Assembly (NCBI GenBank): GCA_039024295.1
Contig: JBCDIQ010000003.1
Coordinates: 1-53,751 of the forward strand
Length of the DNA: 53,751 nt
Direction of reading: 5' to 3'
DNA from: JBCDIQ01 sp039024295
Lineage (GTDB): Bacteria; Bacteroidota; Bacteroidia; J057
Positions 17,489 to 25,836 of this stretch are shown one piece after another. The stretch's first letter is position 1. Each line of letters opens with the position of its first letter. Under the pieces are notes generated by a model that did no database searches, had not been told where the DNA came from, and saw nothing but the letters and a program-made list of their open reading frames with translations. The position numbers and the translations under genes are program-made.

Positions 17489-18493
17489 ATGAGCGCATTA
17501 CGTTCCCGGTATCCTGGATTAAGGCCTTTTGATATAGGTGAGCAAGATAATTTCTTCGGCAGACAGGAAGAAATTGAAGCCATCTGCAGGTTGTTGGACC
17601 TTGACAAACTCATCGTGTTACATGGTCCTTCGGGCATGGGAAAGTCTTCTTTGATCAATGCTGGGATTCTCCCTGCGTTGAGCCAAATGCGCAGGTGGGA
17701 AGTGCCTTACCATATCGTCCCCATTCGCTTTACCAACTATGATCCGGAGTTTGCCAAGGCGCGGTTCAAGGGAAAAGGAGAGGGGAATCCTGACGCAGAC
17801 CTCGTAAAAGATCCTATCGATCGATTTATTTCGGCTTGTGTAGGCACGAATCCAGAATGGCCAGAGGTAATTCCTATGCCTAAGGAAAGCTTTTGGATAC
17901 GGACCAAGCAAATGCTCGTTGAAGAAGGTATCAGACCGCTTCGGGTGATATTTGTGTTAGATCAATTTGAGGAATTGTTCACTTATCCCGAGCCTAGGGT
18001 GGATGAATTTGCTGAGCAATTAGAAGAATTGTTCCATCAGGTAATGCCAGAGTCGGTCCGGAGGGGATTGGAACGAAAACGGATTTTTGATGCAGACGCT
18101 CCATCGGTCCAAGAGCCAGAAGAAGATGAAAAGCTTTCCAAGTTTTTGGAAACCATTGAGGAACCCCTTGATGTGAAAATTTTGATTTCCATGAGATCAG
18201 ATAAATTGCATTACCTGGAGCGCCTCAAACCGTTTCTTCCGGAGATGATGTTGAATAGCTTTGAATTACGGAGTTTTAATCCTGAACAGGCACGGCGAGC
18301 CATCGTGGAGCCAGCGTTACTGGAAGGCAGCGGCTACATTTCCCCTCAGTTTCAGATCGAAGAGAGCGCATTAAATGAAATTATGGGCTTTTTGGAAGAT
18401 AAGCTTACCCGGCGGGTAGATCCTTCTCAGCTTCAGATCGTCTGTCAACATATGGAGCAAAGAATGATCAAGAAGGATGTACAACGGAATTAG
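17489..18493 (+). CDS. nSTAND1-type NTPase, N-terminal part
   Basis: A 334-residue STAND-class AAA-like NTPase module. These act as nucleotide-driven switches in bacterial conflict and signalling systems. It starts with the nSTAND1 hallmark RYPGLRPF...NFFGRQEEIE, then Walker A GPSGMGKSS (47-55) and Walker B VIFVLDQFEELF (153-164). SMRSDKLHYLE (234 onward) matches the family Arg finger/sensor segment. The frame ends at TAG (18491-18493) just after LQIVCQHMEQR, in the middle of what is one domain in relatives. The missing winged-helix part is encoded by the next ORF in another frame. Either the protein is split in two or the gene has a frameshift. Co-transcription with the cyclase-SIR2 gene is likely. 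Confidence 0.82.
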   Translation: MSALRSRYPGLRPFDIGEQDNFFGRQEEIEAICRLLDLDKLIVLHGPSGMGKSSLINAGILPALSQMRRWEVPYHIVPIRFTNYDPEFAKARFKGKGEGNPDADLVKDPIDRFISACVGTNPEWPEVIPMPKESFWIRTKQMLVEEGIRPLRVIFVLDQFEELFTYPEPRVDEFAEQLEELFHQVMPESVRRGLERKRIFDADAPSVQEPEEDEKLSKFLETIEEPLDVKILISMRSDKLHYLERLKPFLPEMMLNSFELRSFNPEQARRAIVEPALLEGSGYISPQFQIEESALNEIMGFLEDKLTRRVDPSQLQIVCQHMEQRMIKKDVQRN

Positions 18494-18515
18494 CCTCACG
18501 AAGAATTAATTGTTC

Positions 18516-19988
18516 ATGGATACCCCAGCAGAAACGAACATATCCCCCCAGGCATCCCCGGCTCCGAAAGCAGTAGAAATGCTTACCCTAGAGCACAAAG
18601 ATGTCGGCAACCTCGATCAGGTATTGAGGGAGTACTACCTTTCTCAGATTAAAAAGATTCCTGCTCGCAAAGATCGCAAGCTTGCGCGTAAGCTAATGGA
18701 AAACCACCTAGTACTTCCCAAGTCGCGCAGACGGACTTCCAAAGATGCAGCATACATCAAGGAAGTACTCGGTATGGAAGGGCTGGTATTAGACCAGATT
18801 GAACAGTTTCGATTGATCCGCCGCCTGGATAAGACGGGGAATAACCCCATTTATGAGGTTAGCCACGACACATTGGTGGAACCAATCCTGGCGGAGCGTA
18901 GCAAACGCGAAGCGATCACCCTTTTCCTGAAAAAGTACAGCAAATATTTTCTGCTATTACTGTTGCTGCTGTTTGGATTCGGGATGTTATTTGAAAATCT
19001 CTTTGATGTATTCGATGACTCGATTGCCTTGAGGAAAGGATCTAGAAGTGCCAATGAGAAAATATATCGTTCATCAGGGAGCAGTTTGCCACCCCCTACA
19101 GTTTCCCTGAAGGCTCAGAATGGCATCTATGCAGGTGGAGGCACGCAATATGAAACGCTCACGGTTCCTTTTGGGCAGATTGAAGCCTTTCAAGGGGCAG
19201 ATTCTATCACCTTGCTGGTATCGGTAGAAGTAAATTCGCACCCTGCGCTGGACCGGCAACCTGGCCCTGACACCATTTCGTTGGACCTTGGCCCAGTTCC
19301 TTTGGGCCTTCCTGCCGAAACTTTGGAAGCTCTGGCACAGGCGGAGAAAGACACAGCTATTCCCATTCGAGTCATGATTCCAATTGACAATACTGCTGAC
19401 TCTGTAAATACTTCCGGGCTGATGGCTGCTGTCGAAGGCACCGCTCTGTTGCGAATTTCCCCGGGAGAAGCCACGACCAGCATCAACCAAAGAAAAGGGC
19501 TGGACAATAATTCAATAGTTCCTATTACGGCAGCTCAACGCACCCGTGGAGATAATGCCATCCACGCCGATCTGGGCCAGCAATTTGTGCAGGTAGAAAA
19601 GAGCGCCCATCTCGTTGAATTGGACACGATAATCCCTCTCTCTTCTCTAATCAAAGACGATAAAATCGCTCAGGATGTCCTGAAGGGCAGAAATCTGCGG
19701 TTGACCTATCAGGTAGACGTAAAGCCGCCGGAGGAAGCCCCCATTCCCAAAGTAGTGGAGTACATGCCTGTTGCCGGGATTGAGGTGCAGTACCAGGATG
19801 GCACCAAACGGTTTATCCCCAGTGCCACAGGCCCTTCTGCCGACCAGCCCGTGACCCACACGGTCCAACCTGGGGAAACCCTTTACAAAATCAGTAAGCT
19901 CTACGGGGTTACGGATGCTGCCCTTCGCAAGCTTAACAACCTGCAAGACAATACCCTGCAAGTGGGACAAGTGCTGAAGATTAAGTGA
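18516..19988 (+). CDS. nSTAND1 C-terminal part with transmembrane segment and LysM domain
   Basis: 490 residues. Residues ~20-130 match the C-terminal helical part of nSTAND1 proteins (DVGNLDQVLREYYLSQI, EQFRLIRRLD, YEVSHDTLVEPILAERSKR). One transmembrane helix follows at ~145-160 (YFLLLLLLLFGFGMLF). Then comes a beta-rich ~270-residue region, which must be periplasmic if the NTPase is cytoplasmic, and finally a LysM domain (VTHTVQPGETLYKISKLYG to the end) that binds peptidoglycan-like glycans. I use the ATG at 18516; a TTG at 18510 is the only longer start. In this frame a TAA at 18507 blocks read-through from the upstream ORF. The design suggests a membrane-tethered switch that monitors the cell wall. 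Whether the two halves form one working protein is unknown. Confidence 0.75.
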   Translation: MDTPAETNISPQASPAPKAVEMLTLEHKDVGNLDQVLREYYLSQIKKIPARKDRKLARKLMENHLVLPKSRRRTSKDAAYIKEVLGMEGLVLDQIEQFRLIRRLDKTGNNPIYEVSHDTLVEPILAERSKREAITLFLKKYSKYFLLLLLLLFGFGMLFENLFDVFDDSIALRKGSRSANEKIYRSSGSSLPPPTVSLKAQNGIYAGGGTQYETLTVPFGQIEAFQGADSITLLVSVEVNSHPALDRQPGPDTISLDLGPVPLGLPAETLEALAQAEKDTAIPIRVMIPIDNTADSVNTSGLMAAVEGTALLRISPGEATTSINQRKGLDNNSIVPITAAQRTRGDNAIHADLGQQFVQVEKSAHLVELDTIIPLSSLIKDDKIAQDVLKGRNLRLTYQVDVKPPEEAPIPKVVEYMPVAGIEVQYQDGTKRFIPSATGPSADQPVTHTVQPGETLYKISKLYGVTDAALRKLNNLQDNTLQVGQVLKIK

Positions 19989-20000
19989 GTTTTATTGTAG

Positions 20001-20204
20001 GTGAGAAGCTATGGCAGTGGCGTGGTCAAACAACTTTCGGTCGATTTGAAAAACAAGTTTCCCGATATGGGCGTATCACCCCATAATTTATGGGACATGA
20101 AACGCTCTTATGAACGCTACCACCAAGCCGATGTAAACCTGCAACAGGCTGTCGCAGTTTTGCCCTAGGGACATAATTTGCTATTGCTCCAAGAAGCATT
20201 GTAA
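20001..20204 (+). pseudogene. Decayed DUF1016 (YhcG-like) gene fragment with an internal amber codon
   Basis: Reading from 20007 gives SYGSGVVKQLSVDLKNKF, then NLWDMKRSYERY and QQAVAVLP. A TAG at 20166-20168 follows, and the frame goes on as GHNLLLLQEAL to a TAA at 20202. This matches the N-terminal domain of DUF1016 proteins, where the stop position is normally Trp (LPWGHNLLLL), so one TGG-to-TAG change explains it. A further in-frame stop at 19998 precedes the fragment, and the nuclease domain is absent. It is a remnant of a second copy beside the intact gene at 20246. Confidence 0.8.
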
Positions 20205-20245
20205 ATACTTGATTTTGAACGAGATTAACACAACGGAACAGGAAG

Positions 20246-21274
20246 ATGAGCAAGGAAATCAACTTAGCAGAAAACACCTTTTTCACTGAAGTCAGTCAAT
20301 TACTGAAGCAGGGCAGAAGCAAGACCTATCAGGCAGTCAATAGCATTATGGTGGAAACCTACTGGCAAGTAGGAAGGCGAATCGTAGAGCAGGAACAACA
20401 AGGCAAACATCGGGCGGAATATGGAAAGCAATTGATCCCTAAACTGTCCAGGTACTTATCGGATCACCTTGGGAAAGGGTTTTCAGAAGCGAACCTATGG
20501 AACATGAAACAGTTCTATCAGACTTTTCCAGAATTTGATCAATTCTCTACGCACTGCGTAGGGAATCTCAGTTGGACCAATACGCGGCGAATCATGCGCC
20601 TGGACAACCCAGAAGAACGTACCTTTTACCTCCGTGAAGCCTCTGCACAACAGTGGAGTTCCCGACAACTGGACCGAAATATCAAGAGCGGATATTTCCA
20701 CCGACTGCTTACCCATCAACAGGATGACAGGGCTACCAAGACAACTCCGGTTTCCCCGAAACATTTCATCAAAGATCCCTACATCCTGGAGTTTTTGGAA
20801 ATACCGGAATCCCTTATCGGAAAGGAATCCAACCTGGAGGCAGCCCTTATCAATAACCTTCAAAAGTTCCTCCTCGAACTAGGCAAGGGCTTCTCCTTTG
20901 TGGCCCGGCAGATGCGCATCAGCACGGAAACTTCGCACTTTTACATTGACCTCGTATTTTACAATTACCTGCTCAAGTGCTTTGTGGTGATCGACCTGAA
21001 AACCCGAAAACTCAACCACGCCGACATCGGACAACTGGATATGTACGTGCGGATGTTTGATGCCCTCAAACGCAGCGAAGACGATAACCCCACCGTGGGC
21101 ATCCTCTTGTGCACGGAAAAGGACGAGACGATTGTCAAATATTCCGTCCTGCAGGAAAACCAGCAGCTCTTTGCCTCCAAATACCAAACCACCTTGCCCA
21201 CGGAGGAAGAAATGGCAGAGATGATCGCCCTACAACAGCAACGCTTCATTGAAAAAACAGAAAAGAATGCCTAA
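20246..21274 (+). CDS. DUF1016/YhcG-family PD-(D/E)XK nuclease-like protein
   Basis: A 342-residue two-domain protein. The N-terminal DUF1016_N part (about 10-150) has the typical YWQVGRRIVEQEQQG, YGKQLIPKLSRYLS and LWNMKQFY. The C-terminal part is a PD-(D/E)XK nuclease fold with Glu198, Asp235 (FYIDLVFY) and Asp250-x-Lys252 (VIDLKTRKL); the usual ELK appears as DLK. Such proteins are often found near restriction-modification and mobile-element genes, and a DNA or RNA processing role is presumed but unproven. It follows a decayed copy of the same family and the STAND/cyclase genes, in an island of conflict-type genes. Confidence 0.85.
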   Translation: MSKEINLAENTFFTEVSQLLKQGRSKTYQAVNSIMVETYWQVGRRIVEQEQQGKHRAEYGKQLIPKLSRYLSDHLGKGFSEANLWNMKQFYQTFPEFDQFSTHCVGNLSWTNTRRIMRLDNPEERTFYLREASAQQWSSRQLDRNIKSGYFHRLLTHQQDDRATKTTPVSPKHFIKDPYILEFLEIPESLIGKESNLEAALINNLQKFLLELGKGFSFVARQMRISTETSHFYIDLVFYNYLLKCFVVIDLKTRKLNHADIGQLDMYVRMFDALKRSEDDNPTVGILLCTEKDETIVKYSVLQENQQLFASKYQTTLPTEEEMAEMIALQQQRFIEKTEKNA

Positions 21275-21418
21275 TAAAACAGAACAGAAGAAGCTCGTGC
21301 CGGAGTTAAGGTTCGTGGAGCCGTTACTTGGAGGAGTTAGGGGCTAAAGCCAATTTAGCGATGAGGAAATACCGTAAATGCTCGGTCTAAAGCGCATCTC
21401 TAGGTTGCTCAAACGCTG

Positions 21419-22252
21419 TCAGCCTCGCACCACCCAAAATTCCCCATAGTATCTCAATTTCTCATGCCCACCCCAGGATTTGCTCACTCGCACGGTTACT
21501 TCAAAGGGTACCAACTTCTTTTCCTCATCAGGCTGTAGTAAGCCCTCAGTTGGAATAGTGAGTTGTGGCCGCCCATTCCGTCCTTTTTTAATGATTCCCA
21601 ACGAGGCTTCGAATAATGTAGTCGGCTCTCGTCGTTCTACCCATTCTTCACTATCATCAACCACAAAAAGTTCCGCTTCGAATGAATCTCCTTCAACCAA
21701 GCTAGCCTTGTGTATGTGCGACAGCACAAGGGAGCGGTTGCCTCCCCAGCAACTTCCAGTATTTCCAAAGCGAGTACTTAACAGGAGAAGGGTTTCATAC
21801 TCCCATTCCAGCAGTTGTAGCTTTTGTCGTTCATTTACTGCGGGAAGGGAGGCAGAGAAGTCGGGAATAGGCCTTACCTGGTCAGAAGAACTGTTTTGGG
21901 AATAAACTTGCTCCAAAAAGGTGCTCCACTTATCAACCTCGTTTGTGGATAGCGTATCACTGATAAATAGATTCTGAGCGCCTCCGTGTATCATTTTCGC
22001 CGTATCCACTAGCCCGAGGTTATCTTTTTTTGCCATATTTTTCACTTCCTCCTCTACTTCAAGAAGAATCTTGCGATATAAATCATTGGTTTGAGCCTGT
22101 AAAAACTCCGTTTGCCGAGCCACATCTACCAGGAGTTTCTGATTTTGCCTTTCCATTTCAGCTCGGATATTGCGCTCTTTCATCCATAGAAATCCCAAAA
22201 GTGCGGCTGAGCAGCTGAGGAGGATGACAAAAAGGGAAGGAAGGCGTTTCAT
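21419..22252 (-). CDS. Membrane-anchored protein of unknown function, GldM-like C-terminal region (paralogue A)
   Basis: 277 residues. An uncleaved N-terminal signal anchor (MKRLPSLFVILLSCSAALLG) is followed by a coiled-coil-like helical segment (about 28-75) and a beta-rich C-terminal domain. The C-terminal blocks GDSFEAELFVVDD, PQLTIPTEGLL and LVPFEVTVRVSK remind me of the periplasmic repeats of GldM, a T9SS/gliding motor component. This is a weak resemblance, and the protein is about half the length of GldM. It is a tandem paralogue of the next gene upstream, 82 bp away; the 5' 112 bp of the two genes are almost identical. The function is unknown. Confidence 0.6.
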   Translation of the reverse strand: MKRLPSLFVILLSCSAALLGFLWMKERNIRAEMERQNQKLLVDVARQTEFLQAQTNDLYRKILLEVEEEVKNMAKKDNLGLVDTAKMIHGGAQNLFISDTLSTNEVDKWSTFLEQVYSQNSSSDQVRPIPDFSASLPAVNERQKLQLLEWEYETLLLLSTRFGNTGSCWGGNRSLVLSHIHKASLVEGDSFEAELFVVDDSEEWVERREPTTLFEASLGIIKKGRNGRPQLTIPTEGLLQPDEEKKLVPFEVTVRVSKSWGGHEKLRYYGEFWVVRG

Positions 22253-22334
22253 GGTTTTAGTGTTTCAATTGGGAAAAGAGTATATCTATGTAATTCAAGC
22301 TCCTATGCAAAGCAGCAAGCGAAGAGGGAAGGCA

Positions 22335-23165
22335 TCAGTCCCCTACCACCCAAAATGTTCCGCTATACTTCAAAGTGTCATATCCTCGATAGGGGCTGAT
22401 CGCCGATACGGTTACCTCAAAAGAAACCAACTTCTTGTATTCATCAGGCCTTAGCAATCCTTCCGTAGGAATGGTCAGCATTGGCCGTCCAGTTGGCCCC
22501 AGTTTGATGGTGCCCATTGAGGTCTCAAAAAATGAAGTTGGTTCGCGACTTTGCAGCCAATATTTTTCATCTTCCATGATTAGCAGTTCAGCTTCGAAAA
22601 GCTGTCCTTCAGTCAGGGTTGATCTGTGTACTTGAGATGGAATGAGAGTTCTTTTTCTTATCCAAAAAGCGGCAACTCCTATCCGGGTATTGATGAGTTC
22701 AAGCATCTCAAACTCCCGTTCCAGTACTTGTAGTTTTTGTTGTTCTTCGGTGGTGGACAGGGATACTGAAAAATCAGAGACAGGTCCCTCATAGTTTGGA
22801 GAGATGATTTGGGTGTAGACGGCTTGCAGAAATGCGCTCCAGTGATCGACCTCTTCTTCCTTCAGGTAATCACTTGTGAGAAGAGCTTTTGCCCCTTTGT
22901 GGATGAGCTCTGTTGTGTCTTTCATCCCAAGATTTAAAGTCTTTCCGTGGTTTGCTACCTCTTCTTCTATGCCTAATAGAATGTCACGGTATAATCTATT
23001 TGTCCGCTCCTGCAAAAACTCAGTCTGACGAACCACATCCACGAGCAGTTCCTGATTTTGCCTTTCCATGTCAGCTCGGATATTGCGCTCTTTCATCCAT
23101 AGAAATCCCAAAAGTGCGGCTGAGCAGCTGAGGAGGATGACAAAAAGGGAAGGAAGGCGTTTCAT
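22335..23165 (-). CDS. Membrane-anchored protein of unknown function, GldM-like C-terminal region (paralogue B)
   Basis: 276 residues with the same plan as paralogue A: identical signal anchor, a coiled-coil-like helix, then a beta-rich domain (GQLFEAELLIMEDEK, PMLTIPTEGLLRPDE, LVSFEVTVSAIS). Outside the first ~37 codons the two proteins have clearly diverged. The pair lies between the conflict island and a SPOR-domain gene and has no recognisable motility or T9SS neighbours, so function cannot be assigned. One or both could be surface or envelope accessory factors. Confidence 0.6.
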   Translation of the reverse strand: MKRLPSLFVILLSCSAALLGFLWMKERNIRADMERQNQELLVDVVRQTEFLQERTNRLYRDILLGIEEEVANHGKTLNLGMKDTTELIHKGAKALLTSDYLKEEEVDHWSAFLQAVYTQIISPNYEGPVSDFSVSLSTTEEQQKLQVLEREFEMLELINTRIGVAAFWIRKRTLIPSQVHRSTLTEGQLFEAELLIMEDEKYWLQSREPTSFFETSMGTIKLGPTGRPMLTIPTEGLLRPDEYKKLVSFEVTVSAISPYRGYDTLKYSGTFWVVGD

Positions 23166-23336
23166 GATCTTTGTACTAAAAATGCGCTATCGGACTTCGA
23201 AGTGGCAAATCCGCCTGTGGCTGTATGTATAATGGCAATACCTTGAAAAGATACCAGCGTTTTTCGTCCCATGAAATTAGAGCAATCCTTTTGTGAGGAG
23301 AAAAGGTGCTTTTGGGCTTTTCCAGTTTCCTCTCAA

Positions 23337-23376
23337 AATTAAAAAAGAGACCGTCTCACTTATGAGACGGTCTCTT
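23337..23376 (-). terminator. Strong rho-independent terminator after the SPOR-domain gene
   Basis: A perfect 14-bp stem (23345-23358 with 23363-23376) has a four-base loop. On the minus strand it is followed by six T and then TTTT within a few bases. It lies 29 bases beyond the stop of the gene at 23406. Confidence 0.9.
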
Positions 23377-23405
23377 ACCTTATCAAACGATACGTAACGC
23401 TATTT

Positions 23406-24110
23406 TTAGTGCTGCACGAGGAAGGCATTCTTACCGCCTTCGTCTTTGGCAATCTTGCGGAAATTGTTTTTGTAGGTTTCCGCCTGATCTTTTTCGCGAA
23501 GCGAGCCGTAAATCACCGCATAAATACGCGTGCCATTTACTTCCTTCACACGAATGTAGGTTTTGTAAAGCTTATACTGCTTACGGAATTCAGCAGCTTT
23601 TTCTACCGCCTGACACAGGTTGCGGAAGGCGTAAATCTGAAGTCCCCAGCCTTGAGAGTTGAGCGGATTGAAGCGCTCGGTGTAGCTGGTGTTTGGCCTG
23701 AGGGTCCCCTGCTTACGTGCACAATCACGTGTGTCTGTTGGGTCGGGCGCATAGGTAGAATTGTCGCGCGTAGAACCCGTCCCATAGGGATTGGTACTGG
23801 CCATGCTGCCTTTGAGGGCGTCATGCTCAGCAGACAATGCGGTATATCGGGTGCTTACATCGTCGAAATCGCGCTGGAGCTGGGTTACCTGCGAACGCAA
23901 TTGGGTATTCTGCTCAATGAAACGGCGGTTTTCTTCTACCAAAGCAGAGGTTTGACGCTCCAATTGAGAGTTTTCTGCATCTAGTCGGCGATTTTCTTCG
24001 GTTAGTTGCTGAACTTCCTCCTTGAGCTTTTTCTTACTTTGGGCTTGTAGGCTACCAAACGTACAGAAGCAAAATGCGGTAAGCACGATGCATGTTTGGA
24101 CTAATTTCAT
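23406..24110 (-). CDS. SPOR-domain protein with coiled coil
   Basis: A 234-residue exported protein with a signal peptide ending LQA/QSKKK. A long coiled coil (about 25-100) is built from repeats such as LTEENRRLDAENSQLERQ. A Ser/Thr/Pro-rich linker leads to a C-terminal SPOR domain (WGLQIYAFRN, then YKTYIRVKEVNGTRIYAVIYGS, 22 residues in two strands here named by position ~155-225). SPOR domains bind denuded septal peptidoglycan, so a cell-wall or division-site role is likely, though Bacteroidota use them widely. It has its own strong terminator and a short AT-rich upstream region, so it is probably a single-gene unit. Confidence 0.75.
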   Translation of the reverse strand: MKLVQTCIVLTAFCFCTFGSLQAQSKKKLKEEVQQLTEENRRLDAENSQLERQTSALVEENRRFIEQNTQLRSQVTQLQRDFDDVSTRYTALSAEHDALKGSMASTNPYGTGSTRDNSTYAPDPTDTRDCARKQGTLRPNTSYTERFNPLNSQGWGLQIYAFRNLCQAVEKAAEFRKQYKLYKTYIRVKEVNGTRIYAVIYGSLREKDQAETYKNNFRKIAKDEGGKNAFLVQH

Positions 24111-24279
24111 GTTGTTGTTGATTAACAGTTCAATTTAATACGAGTATTGGTAAATCAATTTACGCTAAACTATCGTTTTCTCCCAAATTTGAAAGCAAAA
24201 TTTATCATTCTTGCTAATTTTTTGGAAGTGCATCCTTTTTCGAAAGGAATTTATTGGATAAATTTTATTTTTCAGGCAC

Positions 24280-25758
24280 CTAGAGGCTGTTTTCTGCATT
24301 TGTACTTTGCCAAATTAAATAGCCTTTTCCTTTGCCGATGACTTCAAATCCATATAGCCTGTCTCCCACCTGAAGCAGGTCCCATTCGACTTCACGGTAT
24401 TCTCCGGTAAACTGAAAGTGCCTGTTCAGAATGAGGTATTCATTTTCGTGCAGGCGGGCAAATTCAAATAATCCGCGAAGGGTGGTGGTATCTTCCGGAT
24501 GAAATTTTTCAGTAAAATGGCGATAGCCTATCGGGCCGTGAATCGTATGATGCTCAATTTGATTGAACACAAAGGTTTCATGGGCCAGCACTGTGGTTCG
24601 CTCATCAGGCAAGAAACTCGCCATCTCTTCTGTTCTGGATTCCAGATTCACCCCACGTCTCAGCAAATGCTCCAGGTAGTAGCCTTGTATCCCTAGATAC
24701 AGGGGTGCCAATCCCAGGAAAACCCACTTTTGCCAGGGCTTCCCGAGTTGTTGTATCACCAACACCGTCACCAATGCCATGTAGGGATAATACAGCAAGC
24801 TATACTTGGTGGTGGTGCCGTGCGCAATAGCTGCTAACCCAAAAATCAGAAAACCCAGGTATATCAACAGCGGTCTATGCTCGGCCTTGAGGTAGGACCA
24901 CCCCATTGCCAGTGCAGTAAAGAACAGCACGCTGAAGCTGATTTCTTTGGGGCTGTGGAAGAACCGCATGTGTTCTTCAAAGAATTTCATGATGGGAGAG
25001 GCCTGCTTGTCTACCAGGTTGGGGTCGTTGAAGAACTGGTAGTAAAAGCCTTCCAGGTTTTCTGGGGTCAGCAGGTCGTAAAAGTACATCAGGGTGGTCA
25101 CTGCTCCTGCCAGGGTAAATCGAATCAGCGCAGGCCATTTTTTGTAAATCGCCAGCAGCATAAAACCTGCAAAGCAAAAAATCAAGCCATTCAGATGGGT
25201 AAAAGCGCACAGGCCCGCCAATAAGCCCGCAGGAATGACCAGCCATGTTTTGTGCTCATGTAGAAAACGACTGAGCAGGTTGAAGCTCCCAAACCCAAGG
25301 GCTAGGACCACAATTTCCGGGCGATACATATAAGAGTATTCCACCCACATATAATTGCTCAACAGCAAGACCAGCATCAACAGGAAGGTGTGCTGCCCTA
25401 GGTTCTTTTCTCGCTGGCAATACCGCCACAGTACCCAGACGAAGCCCAAATGAAACAGCAATCCAAGCACTTTGAGCTGTAGAACCCCAAGTCCAAACAG
25501 GGCAATTATCCCTGCTCCCATCAGGACAAAAAATTTGTGGTAATGGTACTGGCGATCCTCCCATCCAAACCCATACCCATCATATACCTGGGACTTCACA
25601 TATCCCACTTGTTCCAACCAGTAGGCATGCTCGGCAATAATGGCTTCATCCCCATTTACCGCCCGGTGGTGCATGCTCACGAGGTAGTATCCGACCAGGA
25701 TCACCAACATTCCTGCCAGAATTTTGGTTGCATGTCCGGATATCCATTGGAAAATCAT
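24280..25758 (-). CDS. GT39-like integral membrane glycosyltransferase
   Basis: A polytopic membrane protein of 492 residues with about ten hydrophobic segments. After the first membrane helix it has NGDEAIIAEHAYWL, the acidic loop motif typical of GT-C glycosyltransferases (dolichyl-phosphate-mannose/ArnT-like). Such enzymes move a sugar from a polyprenyl-phosphate donor to lipid or protein at the outer face of the inner membrane. The substrate is unknown. An in-frame start at 25893 would overlap the divergent RqcH gene and adds a polar stretch without homology, so I use the ATG at 25758, which starts right before the first membrane helix. Confidence 0.72.
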   Translation of the reverse strand: MIFQWISGHATKILAGMLVILVGYYLVSMHHRAVNGDEAIIAEHAYWLEQVGYVKSQVYDGYGFGWEDRQYHYHKFFVLMGAGIIALFGLGVLQLKVLGLLFHLGFVWVLWRYCQREKNLGQHTFLLMLVLLLSNYMWVEYSYMYRPEIVVLALGFGSFNLLSRFLHEHKTWLVIPAGLLAGLCAFTHLNGLIFCFAGFMLLAIYKKWPALIRFTLAGAVTTLMYFYDLLTPENLEGFYYQFFNDPNLVDKQASPIMKFFEEHMRFFHSPKEISFSVLFFTALAMGWSYLKAEHRPLLIYLGFLIFGLAAIAHGTTTKYSLLYYPYMALVTVLVIQQLGKPWQKWVFLGLAPLYLGIQGYYLEHLLRRGVNLESRTEEMASFLPDERTTVLAHETFVFNQIEHHTIHGPIGYRHFTEKFHPEDTTTLRGLFEFARLHENEYLILNRHFQFTGEYREVEWDLLQVGDRLYGFEVIGKGKGYLIWQSTNAENSL

Positions 25759-25836
25759 GGGTTCGAAATTACAGCATTTTCCCGGATATTTGCCCGACCA
25801 GCAACGCGTTTGCTCAATAACAGGTAAACTTGCCTC

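Noticed and set aside
18440..18530. Programmed ribosomal frameshift joining the two STAND halves
   Set aside because: No slippery heptamer is visible before the first stop, and a second stop in the downstream frame at 18507 would still need to be passed.
21275..21418. A small gene between the DUF1016 gene and paralogue A
   Set aside because: Frames are short and interrupted, with no recognisable pattern or terminator hairpin.
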